Below are positions 17,015 to 24,559 of a stretch of 64,000 bases of DNA, in pieces. The translations under genes and the position numbers were made by a program. The first letter of the stretch is position 1; each line of letters starts with the position of its first letter. This DNA is from Rhodoblastus sphagnicola (lineage in GTDB: Bacteria; Pseudomonadota; Alphaproteobacteria; Rhizobiales; Beijerinckiaceae), in contig NZ_NHSJ01000038.1 in assembly GCF_002937075.1 (NCBI RefSeq), positions 83,963 to 147,962 on the forward strand, given 5' to 3'. The notes below the pieces were generated by a model. That model had not been told where the DNA came from. It searched no databases and saw only the letters and a program-made list of their open reading frames with translations.

Positions 17015-18553
17015 ATGCGCATCGACGTCCGCTTCCGCGACCGCGTCGGCATCGCGCAGGAAATTCTGGGCCGGCTCGCGGCGCAGAACCTCAATCTGAC
17101 GGCGGTGGAAGTCGCGCCGCCGCACGTGTTCATCGAGGCGCCGCAACTCGCGCCGGGACAATGGAACGCGCTGCGCCAGAACCTGCGCGACGTGCCCGGC
17201 GTGTCCGAGGCGCTGATCGTGGACATGCTGCCCGGCGCGCGCCAGCGGCTGCATCTCGACGCGCTGATGGCGGCGATGAAGGATCCCGTGCTGCTGGCCG
17301 ACGCCGAGGGGGCGCTTCTCGCCGTGAATGAAGCGGCCCGGCGCGCGGCCGGCCGTGGCGACGTCGATCTCACCGGGTTGAGCATTGGCGCGCTGTTCGA
17401 CGACCTGGCCCTGCAACGCGAACTGACCGAAAGCGGTTTTGACGCGCCGTCGCGCGAAGTGATTTTGCGCGGGCGCGCGTTTCAACTCGACATCGCCGGC
17501 GTGTCCGACGCCGGCCGCGCGGCCGGCGGCGTGCTCACGCTTTATTCGCCGGAGCGTCTGGGCGCGCGGATGCAGGCCCTGCGGGCGCCGGCCGCCGAGG
17601 GGCTGGACACTTTGGTCGGCGCCTCGCCGGTCATTTGCGCCTTGAAACAGCGGGCGGCGCGGCTCGCGCCCTTGTCGGCGCCGTTGATGATCCTGGGCGA
17701 GACCGGCACCGGCAAGGAATTGGTGGCGCAAGCCTGCCATCAGCTCAGCCCCCGGCGCCGCGCCCCCTTTCTCGCGCTGAACTGCGCGGCTTTGCCGGAA
17801 AATCTCGCGGAGAGCGAATTGTTCGGCTATGCGCCCGGCGCCTTCACCGGCGCCTCGCGCGGCGGCAAGCCCGGCCTGCTGGAAATGGCGGCGGGCGGCA
17901 CGGTGTTCCTCGACGAAATCGGGGAGATGTCGCTCTATCTGCAAGCCAAGCTGCTGCGCTTCCTCAATGACGGCTCGTTCCGCCGCGTCGGCGGCGACCG
18001 CGAATTGCGCGTGGACGTGCGCATTATTTCCGCCACCCATCGCGATCTCGCCGCCATGGTGGCGAGCGGGGGCTTTCGCGAGGATCTGTTTTATCGGCTC
18101 GACGTGCTCAGTCTCAACGTGCCGCCCCTGCGCGAGCGCGGCGACGATGTGCTGCTGCTGGCCCGGCATTTTCTCGACCGCGCGGCGGCCCAGACCGGCC
18201 GCGTCGGCGCCCGCCTTTCGCCAGCGAGCGAAGCCGCTTTGCGCGGCGCCGCCTGGCCCGGCAATGTCCGCCAGCTCGAAAATCTGCTGTTTCGCGCGGT
18301 GGCGCTCAGCGACGACGGCGCGATCGAATTGGGCGATCTCGGCGGCGAAACCGGTCGCGCCCCGGCGGCGCGCGAGGCGGACGAACCGGCCGACTGGCGC
18401 AGCGGCGTCGCGGCCTTCGAGCGCGACCTGCTGGCGCGGCTGCTGCCGCGCTTTCCCTCCAGCCGCAAATTGGCCGAGCGCCTGGGCGTCTCGCACACGA
18501 TGATTGCGCGCAAGCTGCACCAATATGGGCTGTCGGCTTCCTCCGGCGAATAA
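17015..18553 (+). CDS. TyrR-like sigma-54-dependent transcriptional activator with N-terminal ACT domain
   Basis: A 512-aa enhancer-binding protein. Residues 1-70 are an ACT domain (MRIDVRFRDRVGIAQEIL), a small-ligand sensor; about 78-185 form a PAS-like region; about 200-430 form the AAA+ ATPase with Walker A GETGTGKE, the sigma-54 contact loop GAFTGA, Walker B TVFLDEIGEM and the arginine-finger region; the last 45 residues are a TyrR/Fis-type HTH (SRKLAERLGVSHTMIARKL). E. coli TyrR has lost GAFTGA and does not use sigma-54, but here the motif is intact. It is 7 bp behind potI, so it is coexpressed with the importer. An amino acid or polyamine-derived signal is likely. I found no convincing -24/-12 site nearby, so its targets are unresolved. 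Confidence 0.87.
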   Translation: MRIDVRFRDRVGIAQEILGRLAAQNLNLTAVEVAPPHVFIEAPQLAPGQWNALRQNLRDVPGVSEALIVDMLPGARQRLHLDALMAAMKDPVLLADAEGALLAVNEAARRAAGRGDVDLTGLSIGALFDDLALQRELTESGFDAPSREVILRGRAFQLDIAGVSDAGRAAGGVLTLYSPERLGARMQALRAPAAEGLDTLVGASPVICALKQRAARLAPLSAPLMILGETGTGKELVAQACHQLSPRRRAPFLALNCAALPENLAESELFGYAPGAFTGASRGGKPGLLEMAAGGTVFLDEIGEMSLYLQAKLLRFLNDGSFRRVGGDRELRVDVRIISATHRDLAAMVASGGFREDLFYRLDVLSLNVPPLRERGDDVLLLARHFLDRAAAQTGRVGARLSPASEAALRGAAWPGNVRQLENLLFRAVALSDDGAIELGDLGGETGRAPAAREADEPADWRSGVAAFERDLLARLLPRFPSSRKLAERLGVSHTMIARKLHQYGLSASSGE

Positions 18554-18557
18554 GTTT

Positions 18558-18567
18558 TGTGATCATA
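18558..18567. promoter_or_regulatory. TGTGATCAYA operator, site 4
   Basis: TGTGATCATA begins 5 bp after the stop of the sigma-54 activator gene and is identical to site 5. It differs from the perfect palindrome at one position. Confidence 0.55.
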
Positions 18568-18754
18568 ATAACACGACGCTGGGCTGTCATGCGGTCGCCA
18601 CAGCCGTTGCGACCGTGCGCCACGCCGTAGCGGATCGCTTACAAAACGCTTGGCGACAGGGCTTTGAGCCTGGACTGCCCAAAGAAAGGACTCACACCGC
18701 CGCTTCTTTGAGCAAGATTGAGCCTTAAATCGCCTTGGCAGACATCAAGACAAA

Positions 18755-18764
18755 TGTGATCATA
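18755..18764. promoter_or_regulatory. TGTGATCAYA operator, site 5
   Basis: TGTGATCATA lies in an AT-rich patch 105 bp before the ATG at 18869, overlapping the likely -10 region of the downstream promoter, which suits repression. Confidence 0.6.
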
Positions 18765-18868
18765 TTTTTAGCGAAAGAAACTTCTTCCGCCGGGCTCGCC
18801 GCCGCGCTTTCGCGCTTAAGCCGTCGCGCTCAAGAGTCGCCTCGGCGACCTCGAACCCATGGTAGAGA

Positions 18869-20251
18869 ATGATAGTAGACCAGAAACATTCCATTGCCCC
18901 GAGCCTGGCGCAATGGCCCGAAATCGAAGTGCTCGAAGCCTTCGTCATCGATGTCAACGGCGTCGCCCGCGGCAAATGGATTCCGCGCGATCGCGCGGCC
19001 GAAGTGCTGCAAAAGGGCATGGCCCTGCCCCGCTCCGCGCTGGCGCTGGACATTTGGGGCCGCGACGTCGATGAAGCCGGCCTCGCCAACGGCACCGGCG
19101 ACCCCGACGGTCTGTGCATGCCGGTCGAAGGCACGCTCGCCCCGGCCACCTGGCTCGACCGCCCCACCGCCCAAATCCTGATGACCATGCGCAATTCGAA
19201 CGGCGAACCGTTCTTCGCCGATCCGCGCGGCGTGTTGTCCCGGGTTCTCGATCGCTTCGCCGCACTCGATCTGCGGCCGGTCGTCGCCGCCGAACTGGAA
19301 TTCTACCTGATCGACGCGACGAGATCGGCCACGGATCCGGTGCGGCCGCCAAAATCGCGCGCCGGCCGCTGGCAGGGCTGGCAGACGCAGGTTCTGTCCG
19401 TATCCGAACTGCACGAGTTCGAGGGGCTGCTTTCGGAGATCACCCGTTGCGCGCGGTTGCAGGGCATTCCCGTTGACGCCACCCTGCGCGAAAACGGACC
19501 GGGTCAGTATGAGATCAACTTGAAGCACGTCGCCGACCCGCTCAAGGCGGCTGATCATGCCGTGCTGCTCAAGCGCGTGGTCAAGGGCGTGGCGCATCGC
19601 AACGGCCTCGACGCCACCTTCATGGCCAAGCCCTATGGCGATTGCGAAGGCTCGGGCATGCATGTGCATATCTCCATGCTCGACAAGGCCGGCAACAACG
19701 TGTTCGCCAGCGAGGACGGCAAGGGCAGCGCCACCATGCTGCACGCCGTCGGCGGGCTGGTCGCGACCATGGGCGAGGCGATGGCGATTTTCGCGCCGCA
19801 CGCCAACAGCTATCGCCGGTTGACGCCCGGCGCCCACGCGCCGCTCTACGCCTCCTGGGACTATGACAATCGCACCGCCGCCGTGCGCCTGATCACCGCC
19901 AGCAAGTCGGCCTCGCGCATCGAGCACCGGGTTTGCGGCGCCGACGTCAATCCGTACCTCGCCATGGCCGCCATTCTCGCCGGCATGCATCACGGCATCA
20001 CCCGCAAGTTGGCGCCGCCGCCGGTTCCCGCGCCCAAGAGCGGGCGCCCCGAGGATCTCGACGCGGAATTCGAACGGCTGTCGAGCAATTGGGACGACGG
20101 CATCGAAGCTTTCGAGGAGTCCGAGTTCGTCGCCGATTATTTCAGCGCCGATTACCAGCGGCTCTACGCCGCCTGCAAGCGTCAGGAACTCGACGAGTTC
20201 CGCCAGCGCGTGACCGACGTCGAATACGACGCCTATCTGCGCAACGCCTGA
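18869..20251 (+). CDS. Glutamine synthetase family protein, probable gamma-glutamylpolyamine synthetase (paralog 2)
   Basis: A 460-aa GlnA-fold ligase, parallel to the gene at 7326-8714: both share the DxNGxxRGKxIPRD opening, LALDIWG, AAELEFYL, NGPGQYEINLKHVADPLKAADHAVL, the MAKPYGDxxGSGxHVH core, SYRRLTPGAHAP and EHRVCGADVNPYLA. It differs by a longer C-terminal region with NWDDGIEAFEESEFV. It would gamma-glutamylate putrescine, cadaverine or a longer polyamine at the cost of ATP. Two such paralogs suggest division by substrate, as known for the multiple SpuI-type enzymes of Pseudomonas. It is under two TGTGATCATA sites and ends in a strong terminator that lies inside the 3' end of the convergent LysR gene. 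Confidence 0.87.
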   Translation: MIVDQKHSIAPSLAQWPEIEVLEAFVIDVNGVARGKWIPRDRAAEVLQKGMALPRSALALDIWGRDVDEAGLANGTGDPDGLCMPVEGTLAPATWLDRPTAQILMTMRNSNGEPFFADPRGVLSRVLDRFAALDLRPVVAAELEFYLIDATRSATDPVRPPKSRAGRWQGWQTQVLSVSELHEFEGLLSEITRCARLQGIPVDATLRENGPGQYEINLKHVADPLKAADHAVLLKRVVKGVAHRNGLDATFMAKPYGDCEGSGMHVHISMLDKAGNNVFASEDGKGSATMLHAVGGLVATMGEAMAIFAPHANSYRRLTPGAHAPLYASWDYDNRTAAVRLITASKSASRIEHRVCGADVNPYLAMAAILAGMHHGITRKLAPPPVPAPKSGRPEDLDAEFERLSSNWDDGIEAFEESEFVADYFSADYQRLYAACKRQELDEFRQRVTDVEYDAYLRNA

Positions 20252-21153
20252 ATTTTCTGCCCGCGCGGCGCCTCCGCGCGGGCTTCCTCTAATAGCCAGT
20301 CGCGAAACCGCGCCAGCGGTTCCGAGCCCTGCTCCGGCGCGATCAGATAATACGCCTTGTCGTCGCGATGCGCGTTTTCATTGGCGATGACGAGGCGCCC
20401 CTCGCGCAATTCCTCCTCGATCAGCATGGCCGGGATCAGCGCGATGCCCGTTCCCAGCATGGCCGCCTGCGCCGACATGGAAAACAGCTCCATCCTCATG
20501 CCCATCATGTCGCGCGGAACCGACAGGCCGCGCGCGGAAAACCAGTCACGCCAGGCATAAGGGCGCGTGGCCTGCTGAATCAGCGGATGCTGGGCGATCT
20601 GTTCGGGTGTGAGGCTCTTACGGCGCTTCAGCAGCGCCGGGCCACAGACCGGAAACGAATCCTCGTGCATCAGGAAATGCGCCTGCGTGCCCGGCCAGCC
20701 GGCCAAACCGAAATAGAGCGCGGCGTCAAAACCGCTGCCTTCGAACAGGAACGGCCGCGTCCGCGTCGAGAGGTTGAGGCTGATGTCGGGATTGGCGGCA
20801 TAGAAGCGATCGAGACGCGGCAGCAGCCAGCGCGTGGCGAAGGTCGGCATCACCGCAAGCTCCAGCGTGACGCCGCGCACCGGCCGCGACATCAGATCGA
20901 GCGTGTCGCGCTCGATCTCGTCGAGCCGCGACGCGATGCGCCGGCTATAGGCCTCCCCGGCTTCCGAAAGTTTGACGCCGCGCGGCAGGCGCACGAACAG
21001 CGGCACGCCGAGATAATCTTCCAGTTGCGCGACGCGCCGGCACACCGCACCCTGGGTCAGACCCAGTTCGTCCGCCGCCTTGGTGAAACTTTCATGCCGG
21101 GCGGCGCTCTCGAAGGCGGTGAGCGCGCCCAGGTTCGGGATTTTCCGTCGCAC
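20233..21153 (-). CDS. LysR-family transcriptional regulator (GcvA-like)
   Basis: A 306-aa regulator. The N-terminal HTH covers about residues 5-65 (LTAFESAARHESFTKAADEL, then LTQGAVCRRVAQLE), followed by a substrate-binding-like domain of about 210 residues with a GcvA-type core (LELAVMPTFATRWLLPRLDRF). I choose the GTG at 21153, which has GCAGGAG six bases upstream; the frame runs to a TTG at 21204 with no ribosome site. It is divergent from glutaryl-CoA dehydrogenase, a common pairing in proteobacteria, so it likely controls glutarate or lysine degradation. Its 3' end overlaps the convergent glutamine-synthetase-like gene by 19 bp. Confidence 0.88.
   Translation of the reverse strand: MRRKIPNLGALTAFESAARHESFTKAADELGLTQGAVCRRVAQLEDYLGVPLFVRLPRGVKLSEAGEAYSRRIASRLDEIERDTLDLMSRPVRGVTLELAVMPTFATRWLLPRLDRFYAANPDISLNLSTRTRPFLFEGSGFDAALYFGLAGWPGTQAHFLMHEDSFPVCGPALLKRRKSLTPEQIAQHPLIQQATRPYAWRDWFSARGLSVPRDMMGMRMELFSMSAQAAMLGTGIALIPAMLIEEELREGRLVIANENAHRDDKAYYLIAPEQGSEPLARFRDWLLEEARAEAPRGQKIQALRR
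20259..20290 (+). terminator. Intrinsic terminator of the second glutamine-synthetase-like gene, inside the LysR coding end
   Basis: GCCCGCGCGG (20259-20268) and CCGCGCGGGC (20274-20283) pair perfectly over 10 bp with a 5-nt loop and are followed by TTCCTCT. It begins 8 bp after the stop at 20251. The same bases encode the last residues of the convergent LysR protein, whose own stop is at 20233. Confidence 0.75.
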
Positions 21154-21290
21154 GAAGACTCCTGCACTTGCGACGATCTTAGGCGCGACGACGATCTGTG
21201 ACAATCACGCACAGGTGCATGTGGTTTTGTCGTTTGCGCAGGGGCGCGCGCCGATCTAATCGAGTTGGAAACGACCGGGAGAACGCCAGA

Positions 21291-22478
21291 ATGTCCTCAC
21301 ATCGCGCCAGCTTTAATGCGCAAGACCCCTTCGCGCTCGATGCGCAACTGACCAGCGACGAGCGTCTGATCCGCGACACGGCGCAGCGCTATGCCGCCGA
21401 CAAACTGGCCCCGCGCGTGCAAAACGCGTTTCGCCATGAGCAGACCGACGTCGCGATCTTCCGCGAAATGGGCGAACTCGGCCTGCTCGGGCCGACCATC
21501 CCGGAGGAATTTGGCGGCGCCGGTTTGAACTATGTGTCCTATGGCCTGGTCGCGCGCGAGGTCGAGCGGATCGATTCGGGCTATCGCTCGATGATGTCCG
21601 TGCAATCCTCGCTGGTGATGGTCCCGATTTACGAATTCGGCTCGCAGGAGCAGCGCCAGAAATATCTGCCCAAGCTGGCGACCGGCGAATGGATCGGCTG
21701 TTTCGGCCTGACCGAGCCGAACCATGGCTCCGATCCCGGTTCGATGGCGACGCGGGCGCGCAAGGTTCCCGGCGGGTTTTCTCTGTCCGGGTCGAAGATG
21801 TGGATCACCAATTCGCCCATCGCCGATGTGTTCGTGGTCTGGGCCAAGGATGATTCCGGCGATATCAGGGGCTTCATTCTGGAGAAGGGAATGAAGGGCC
21901 TGTCGGCGCCGGCGATCCACGGCAAGGTCGGCTTGCGCGCCTCCATCACCGGCGAGATCGTGATGGACGAAGTGTTCGCGCCAGACACCGCGCTGCTGCC
22001 GAATGTGAAGGGGCTCAAGGGGCCGTTCACCTGCCTCAATTCGGCGCGCTACGGCATCGCCTGGGGCGCGCTCGGCGCGGCGGAAGCCTGCTATGACACC
22101 GCCCGAACCTATACCGGCGACCGCAAACAATTCGGGCGGCCGCTCGCCGCCAACCAACTGATCCAGAAGAAGCTCGCGGATATGGTGACCGAGATTGCGC
22201 TGGGGCTGCAACTCTGCCTGCGTCTTGGCCGCATGAAGGACGAGGGCGCCGCGCCGGTGGAGTTGACGTCCATCGCCAAGCGCAATTCCTGCGGCAAGGC
22301 GCTGGACATTGCGCGGGTTGCGCGCGACATGCTCGGCGGCAACGGGATATCCGACGAATTCTGCGTGGCGCGGCATCTGGTCAATCTGGAGGTCGTCAAC
22401 ACCTATGAGGGCACGCACGACATTCACGCCCTGATCATCGGCCGGGCCATCACCGGCATAGCCGCTTTCGCGAACTAA
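21291..22478 (+). CDS. gcdH: Glutaryl-CoA dehydrogenase
   Basis: FAD enzyme that oxidises and decarboxylates glutaryl-CoA to crotonyl-CoA in lysine, cadaverine and glutarate breakdown. At 395 aa it has the acyl-CoA dehydrogenase signatures [16 protein letters not shown] and [17 protein letters not shown], the [14 protein letters not shown] helix, and the catalytic glutamate in [20 protein letters not shown], which is nearly diagnostic for GcdH. The ATG at 21291 follows GGGAGAA; the longer frame from 21198 lies in the LysR/gcdH promoter gap. The CoA-transferase gene begins 4 bp after the stop, giving an operon that activates and then oxidises glutarate. Confidence 0.95.
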   Translation: MSSHRASFNAQDPFALDAQLTSDERLIRDTAQRYAADKLAPRVQNAFRHEQTDVAIFREMGELGLLGPTIPEEFGGAGLNYVSYGLVAREVERIDSGYRSMMSVQSSLVMVPIYEFGSQEQRQKYLPKLATGEWIGCFGLTEPNHGSDPGSMATRARKVPGGFSLSGSKMWITNSPIADVFVVWAKDDSGDIRGFILEKGMKGLSAPAIHGKVGLRASITGEIVMDEVFAPDTALLPNVKGLKGPFTCLNSARYGIAWGALGAAEACYDTARTYTGDRKQFGRPLAANQLIQKKLADMVTEIALGLQLCLRLGRMKDEGAAPVELTSIAKRNSCGKALDIARVARDMLGGNGISDEFCVARHLVNLEVVNTYEGTHDIHALIIGRAITGIAAFAN

Positions 22479-22482
22479 GCCC

Positions 22483-23721
22483 ATGACCGCTTTGTCTCAC
22501 CTTCGCGTGCTCGACCTCTCGCGCATACTGGCCGGCCCCTGGGCCAGCCAGTTTTTGGGCGACCTCGGCGCCGAGGTGTTCAAGATCGAACATCCCAAGG
22601 GCGGCGACGACACCCGCGCCTGGGGGCCGCCCTATGCCAAGACGGCCGACGGCGAGGACAGCGATGTCGCCGCCTATTTCCTCGCAGCCAATCGCAACAA
22701 GAAATCCGTCGCGCTCGACATAGCCACGCCCGAGGGACAGGACATCATCCGCAAGATGGTCGCCTGCTGCGATGTGCTGATCGAGAATTTCAAGGTCGGC
22801 GGCCTGGCGAAGTACGGACTGGATTATGCGAGCCTGTCGGCGGTCAACCCCCGCATAGTCTATTGTTCGATCACGGGATTCGGCCAGACCGGGCCTTATG
22901 CCAAGAGACCGGGCTATGATTTTCTGATTCAGGGGCTGGGCGGGTTGATGAGCCTGACCGGCCATCCCGACGGCGCGGCCGGCGGCGGCCCGATGAAAGT
23001 CGGCGTCGCCCTGACCGATGTGATGACCGGACTCTATGCCTCCAACGCGATTCTGGCGGCGCTGGCGTGGCGGGAGGTTTCAGGACAGGGCCAGCACATC
23101 GACCTCGCTTTGCTCGATGTGCAGGTGGCCTGTCTGGCCAATCGCGCCTTGAACGAATTGGTCGGCAGCCCCGGACAGGCCCGGTTCGGCAACGCCCATC
23201 CGAGCATCGTGCCCTATCAGGATTTTCCCACCGCCGACGGCCACATGATCCTCGCGGTCGGCAATGACGGCCAGTTCGCGCGCTTTTGCCAGGAGGCGGG
23301 GGAGCCTGCGCTTGCCAGCGAGTCCCGTTTCGCCACCAATGCCGCGCGCGTCGCCAACCGGGTGGAGCTGGTGGAAAAGCTGCGCGCGCTCACCGTCGCG
23401 CGCACGACAAAGGACTGGATCGCGGCGCTGGAACAGGCGGGCGTTCCGTGCGGACCGATCAACGGGCTTGGCGAGGTTTTCGCCGACCCGCAGGTGCAGG
23501 CGCGCGACATGGCGCGCGAGATGGAGCACGACCGGCTCGGTTGCGTCCCCACCGTCGCCAATCCCATTCGTATGTCCAAGACGCCGGCGACCTATCGCAG
23601 CGCGCCGCCCGAGCTTGGCGCCCACACGCGGGACGTATTGGCCGGGTTGAAAATTGTCTCTGACGCCGAAATGGACGATCTGGAGGCGCGGGGCGTGATA
23701 GGACGCGGGCGCGCCGACTGA
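22483..23721 (+). CDS. CaiB/BaiF (family III) CoA-transferase, probable succinyl-CoA:glutarate CoA-transferase
   Basis: A 412-aa family III CoA-transferase. LRVLDLSRILAGPWASQFL and LGAEVFKIEHP are the CoA-binding N-terminus, NRNKKSVALD is conserved, and the catalytic aspartate is in RPGYDFLIQGLGGLMS. It would charge glutarate with CoA from succinyl-CoA to supply GcdH, the role assigned to the human homolog SUGCT and to bacterial neighbours of gcdH. It directly follows gcdH. Formyl- or carnitine-type specificity is possible on sequence alone, but the operon favours glutarate. Confidence 0.87.
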   Translation: MTALSHLRVLDLSRILAGPWASQFLGDLGAEVFKIEHPKGGDDTRAWGPPYAKTADGEDSDVAAYFLAANRNKKSVALDIATPEGQDIIRKMVACCDVLIENFKVGGLAKYGLDYASLSAVNPRIVYCSITGFGQTGPYAKRPGYDFLIQGLGGLMSLTGHPDGAAGGGPMKVGVALTDVMTGLYASNAILAALAWREVSGQGQHIDLALLDVQVACLANRALNELVGSPGQARFGNAHPSIVPYQDFPTADGHMILAVGNDGQFARFCQEAGEPALASESRFATNAARVANRVELVEKLRALTVARTTKDWIAALEQAGVPCGPINGLGEVFADPQVQARDMAREMEHDRLGCVPTVANPIRMSKTPATYRSAPPELGAHTRDVLAGLKIVSDAEMDDLEARGVIGRGRAD

Positions 23722-23734
23722 GGCGGCGCGCGCA

Positions 23735-23750
23735 CGAGAGGCGGCTCTCG
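23735..23750. terminator. Small hairpin between convergent CoA-transferase and ssb
   Basis: CGAGAG (23735-23740) and CTCTCG (23745-23750) pair over 6 bp with a 4-nt loop in the 31-bp gap between two convergent genes. There is no T-run on either side, so this is only a weak bidirectional terminator candidate. Confidence 0.3.
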
Positions 23751-23752
23751 CC

Positions 23753-24271
23753 TCAGAACGGAATGTCGTCGTCGAGCGTGTCCGAGGCGCGGGCGCCGCC
23801 CGTCGAACCGCCGGCGCCGCCAAAACCGCCGCCGCCGCCGCTTTGCTGCGGCGCGCGCTGCATCGGCGAGGAGCGGCCAAAGCTTTCGCCGCCGCCATAG
23901 CCTTCGTCGGAGCCGCGGTTGCGGCTGTCGAGCAGGGTCAGTTCGCCGCGGAAGCGCTGCAACACCACTTCCGTGGTCTTGCGCTGGTTGCCTTCCTTGT
24001 CGGTGAATTCGCGGGTCTGCAACTGGCCCTCGATGTAGATCTTCGCGCCCTTCTTGCAATATTGCTCGGCGATCTTGCCGAGGGGCTCGTTGAAGATCAC
24101 CACATTATGCCATTCGGTGCGGTCCTTGCGCTCGCCGGTGGCCTTGTCGCGCCAGCTTTCCGTGGTCGCGAGCGAAAAACTCACCACCGGATCGCCATTG
24201 CCGGTGCGGCGCACTTCGGGATCGCGCCCGAGATTGCCGATGAGAATGACTTTGTTGACGCTTCCCGACAT
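23753..24271 (-). CDS. ssb: Single-stranded DNA-binding protein
   Basis: Binds and protects single-stranded DNA in replication, recombination and repair, as a tetramer. The OB fold spans about residues 1-112, with VNKVILIGNLGRDPEVRR and the aromatic contacts in SWRDK and EWHNVVIF. A flexible Gly/Ser/Gln-rich linker follows, and the tail ends in DTLDDDIPF, the acidic tip that recruits partner proteins. The length is 172 aa. GAGGAAAA precedes the ATG. Divergent from uvrA with an SOS box between, a classic arrangement. Confidence 0.97.
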   Translation of the reverse strand: MSGSVNKVILIGNLGRDPEVRRTGNGDPVVSFSLATTESWRDKATGERKDRTEWHNVVIFNEPLGKIAEQYCKKGAKIYIEGQLQTREFTDKEGNQRKTTEVVLQRFRGELTLLDSRNRGSDEGYGGGESFGRSSPMQRAPQQSGGGGGFGGAGGSTGGARASDTLDDDIPF

Positions 24272-24402
24272 GTTGTTTTCCTCACTCGCGAGCGGCGCAT
24301 CTTAAACGGATCGCGGCGCTGGCGCGCGTCCGGTTTTGAATTGTCCACAGCGGCCATGGCTTATGCGCCGCCGACCGAAGGCGCGCCGCGGCCACCGCTA
24401 AT

Positions 24403-24417
24403 GTTCTTTTTATGTTC
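24403..24417. promoter_or_regulatory. LexA (SOS) box GTTC-N7-GTTC between ssb and uvrA
   Basis: GTTC (24403-24406), seven bases TTTTTAT, then GTTC (24414-24417): an exact match to the alphaproteobacterial LexA consensus. It lies 132 bp from the ssb start and 143 bp from the uvrA start, so LexA could repress either or both divergent promoters and release them on DNA damage. Confidence 0.85.
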
Positions 24418-24559
24418 TAGCAAGGCGGCGCGGAATGTGCAAGAAACAACCGCCGCGCCGCCGCGGATGGCCGGGACGAACCCGGCGTGACGGTGTCCGG
24501 GCGGGTGGAAAAAACGGCCGCGTGGGTTACATACACCGCGATGACTCGTGGAAGCTGAG

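Larger units (their letters stand above)
18554..18868. promoter_or_regulatory. 315-bp regulatory gap before the second gamma-glutamylpolyamine synthetase
   Basis: No gene was found here. The gap is framed by two identical TGTGATCATA palindromes, at 18558-18567 and 18755-18764, 197 bp apart, each nine of ten to the perfect site at 9895. A TTGGCA hexamer at 18735-18740 followed after about 18 bp by AT-rich sequence around the second site is the best promoter candidate for the downstream gene. The wide spacing would allow DNA looping between bound dimers. Confidence 0.6.

Noticed and set aside
18651..18668. TTGGCGACAGGGCTTTGAGC as a sigma-54 -24/-12 site before the second glutamine-synthetase-like gene
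   Set aside because: The spacing between the two conserved dinucleotides is one to two bases off and the -12 GC is absent.
24340..24352. TTGTCCACAG near ssb as a DnaA box
   Set aside because: A single imperfect match to TTATCCACA; one site is expected by chance.
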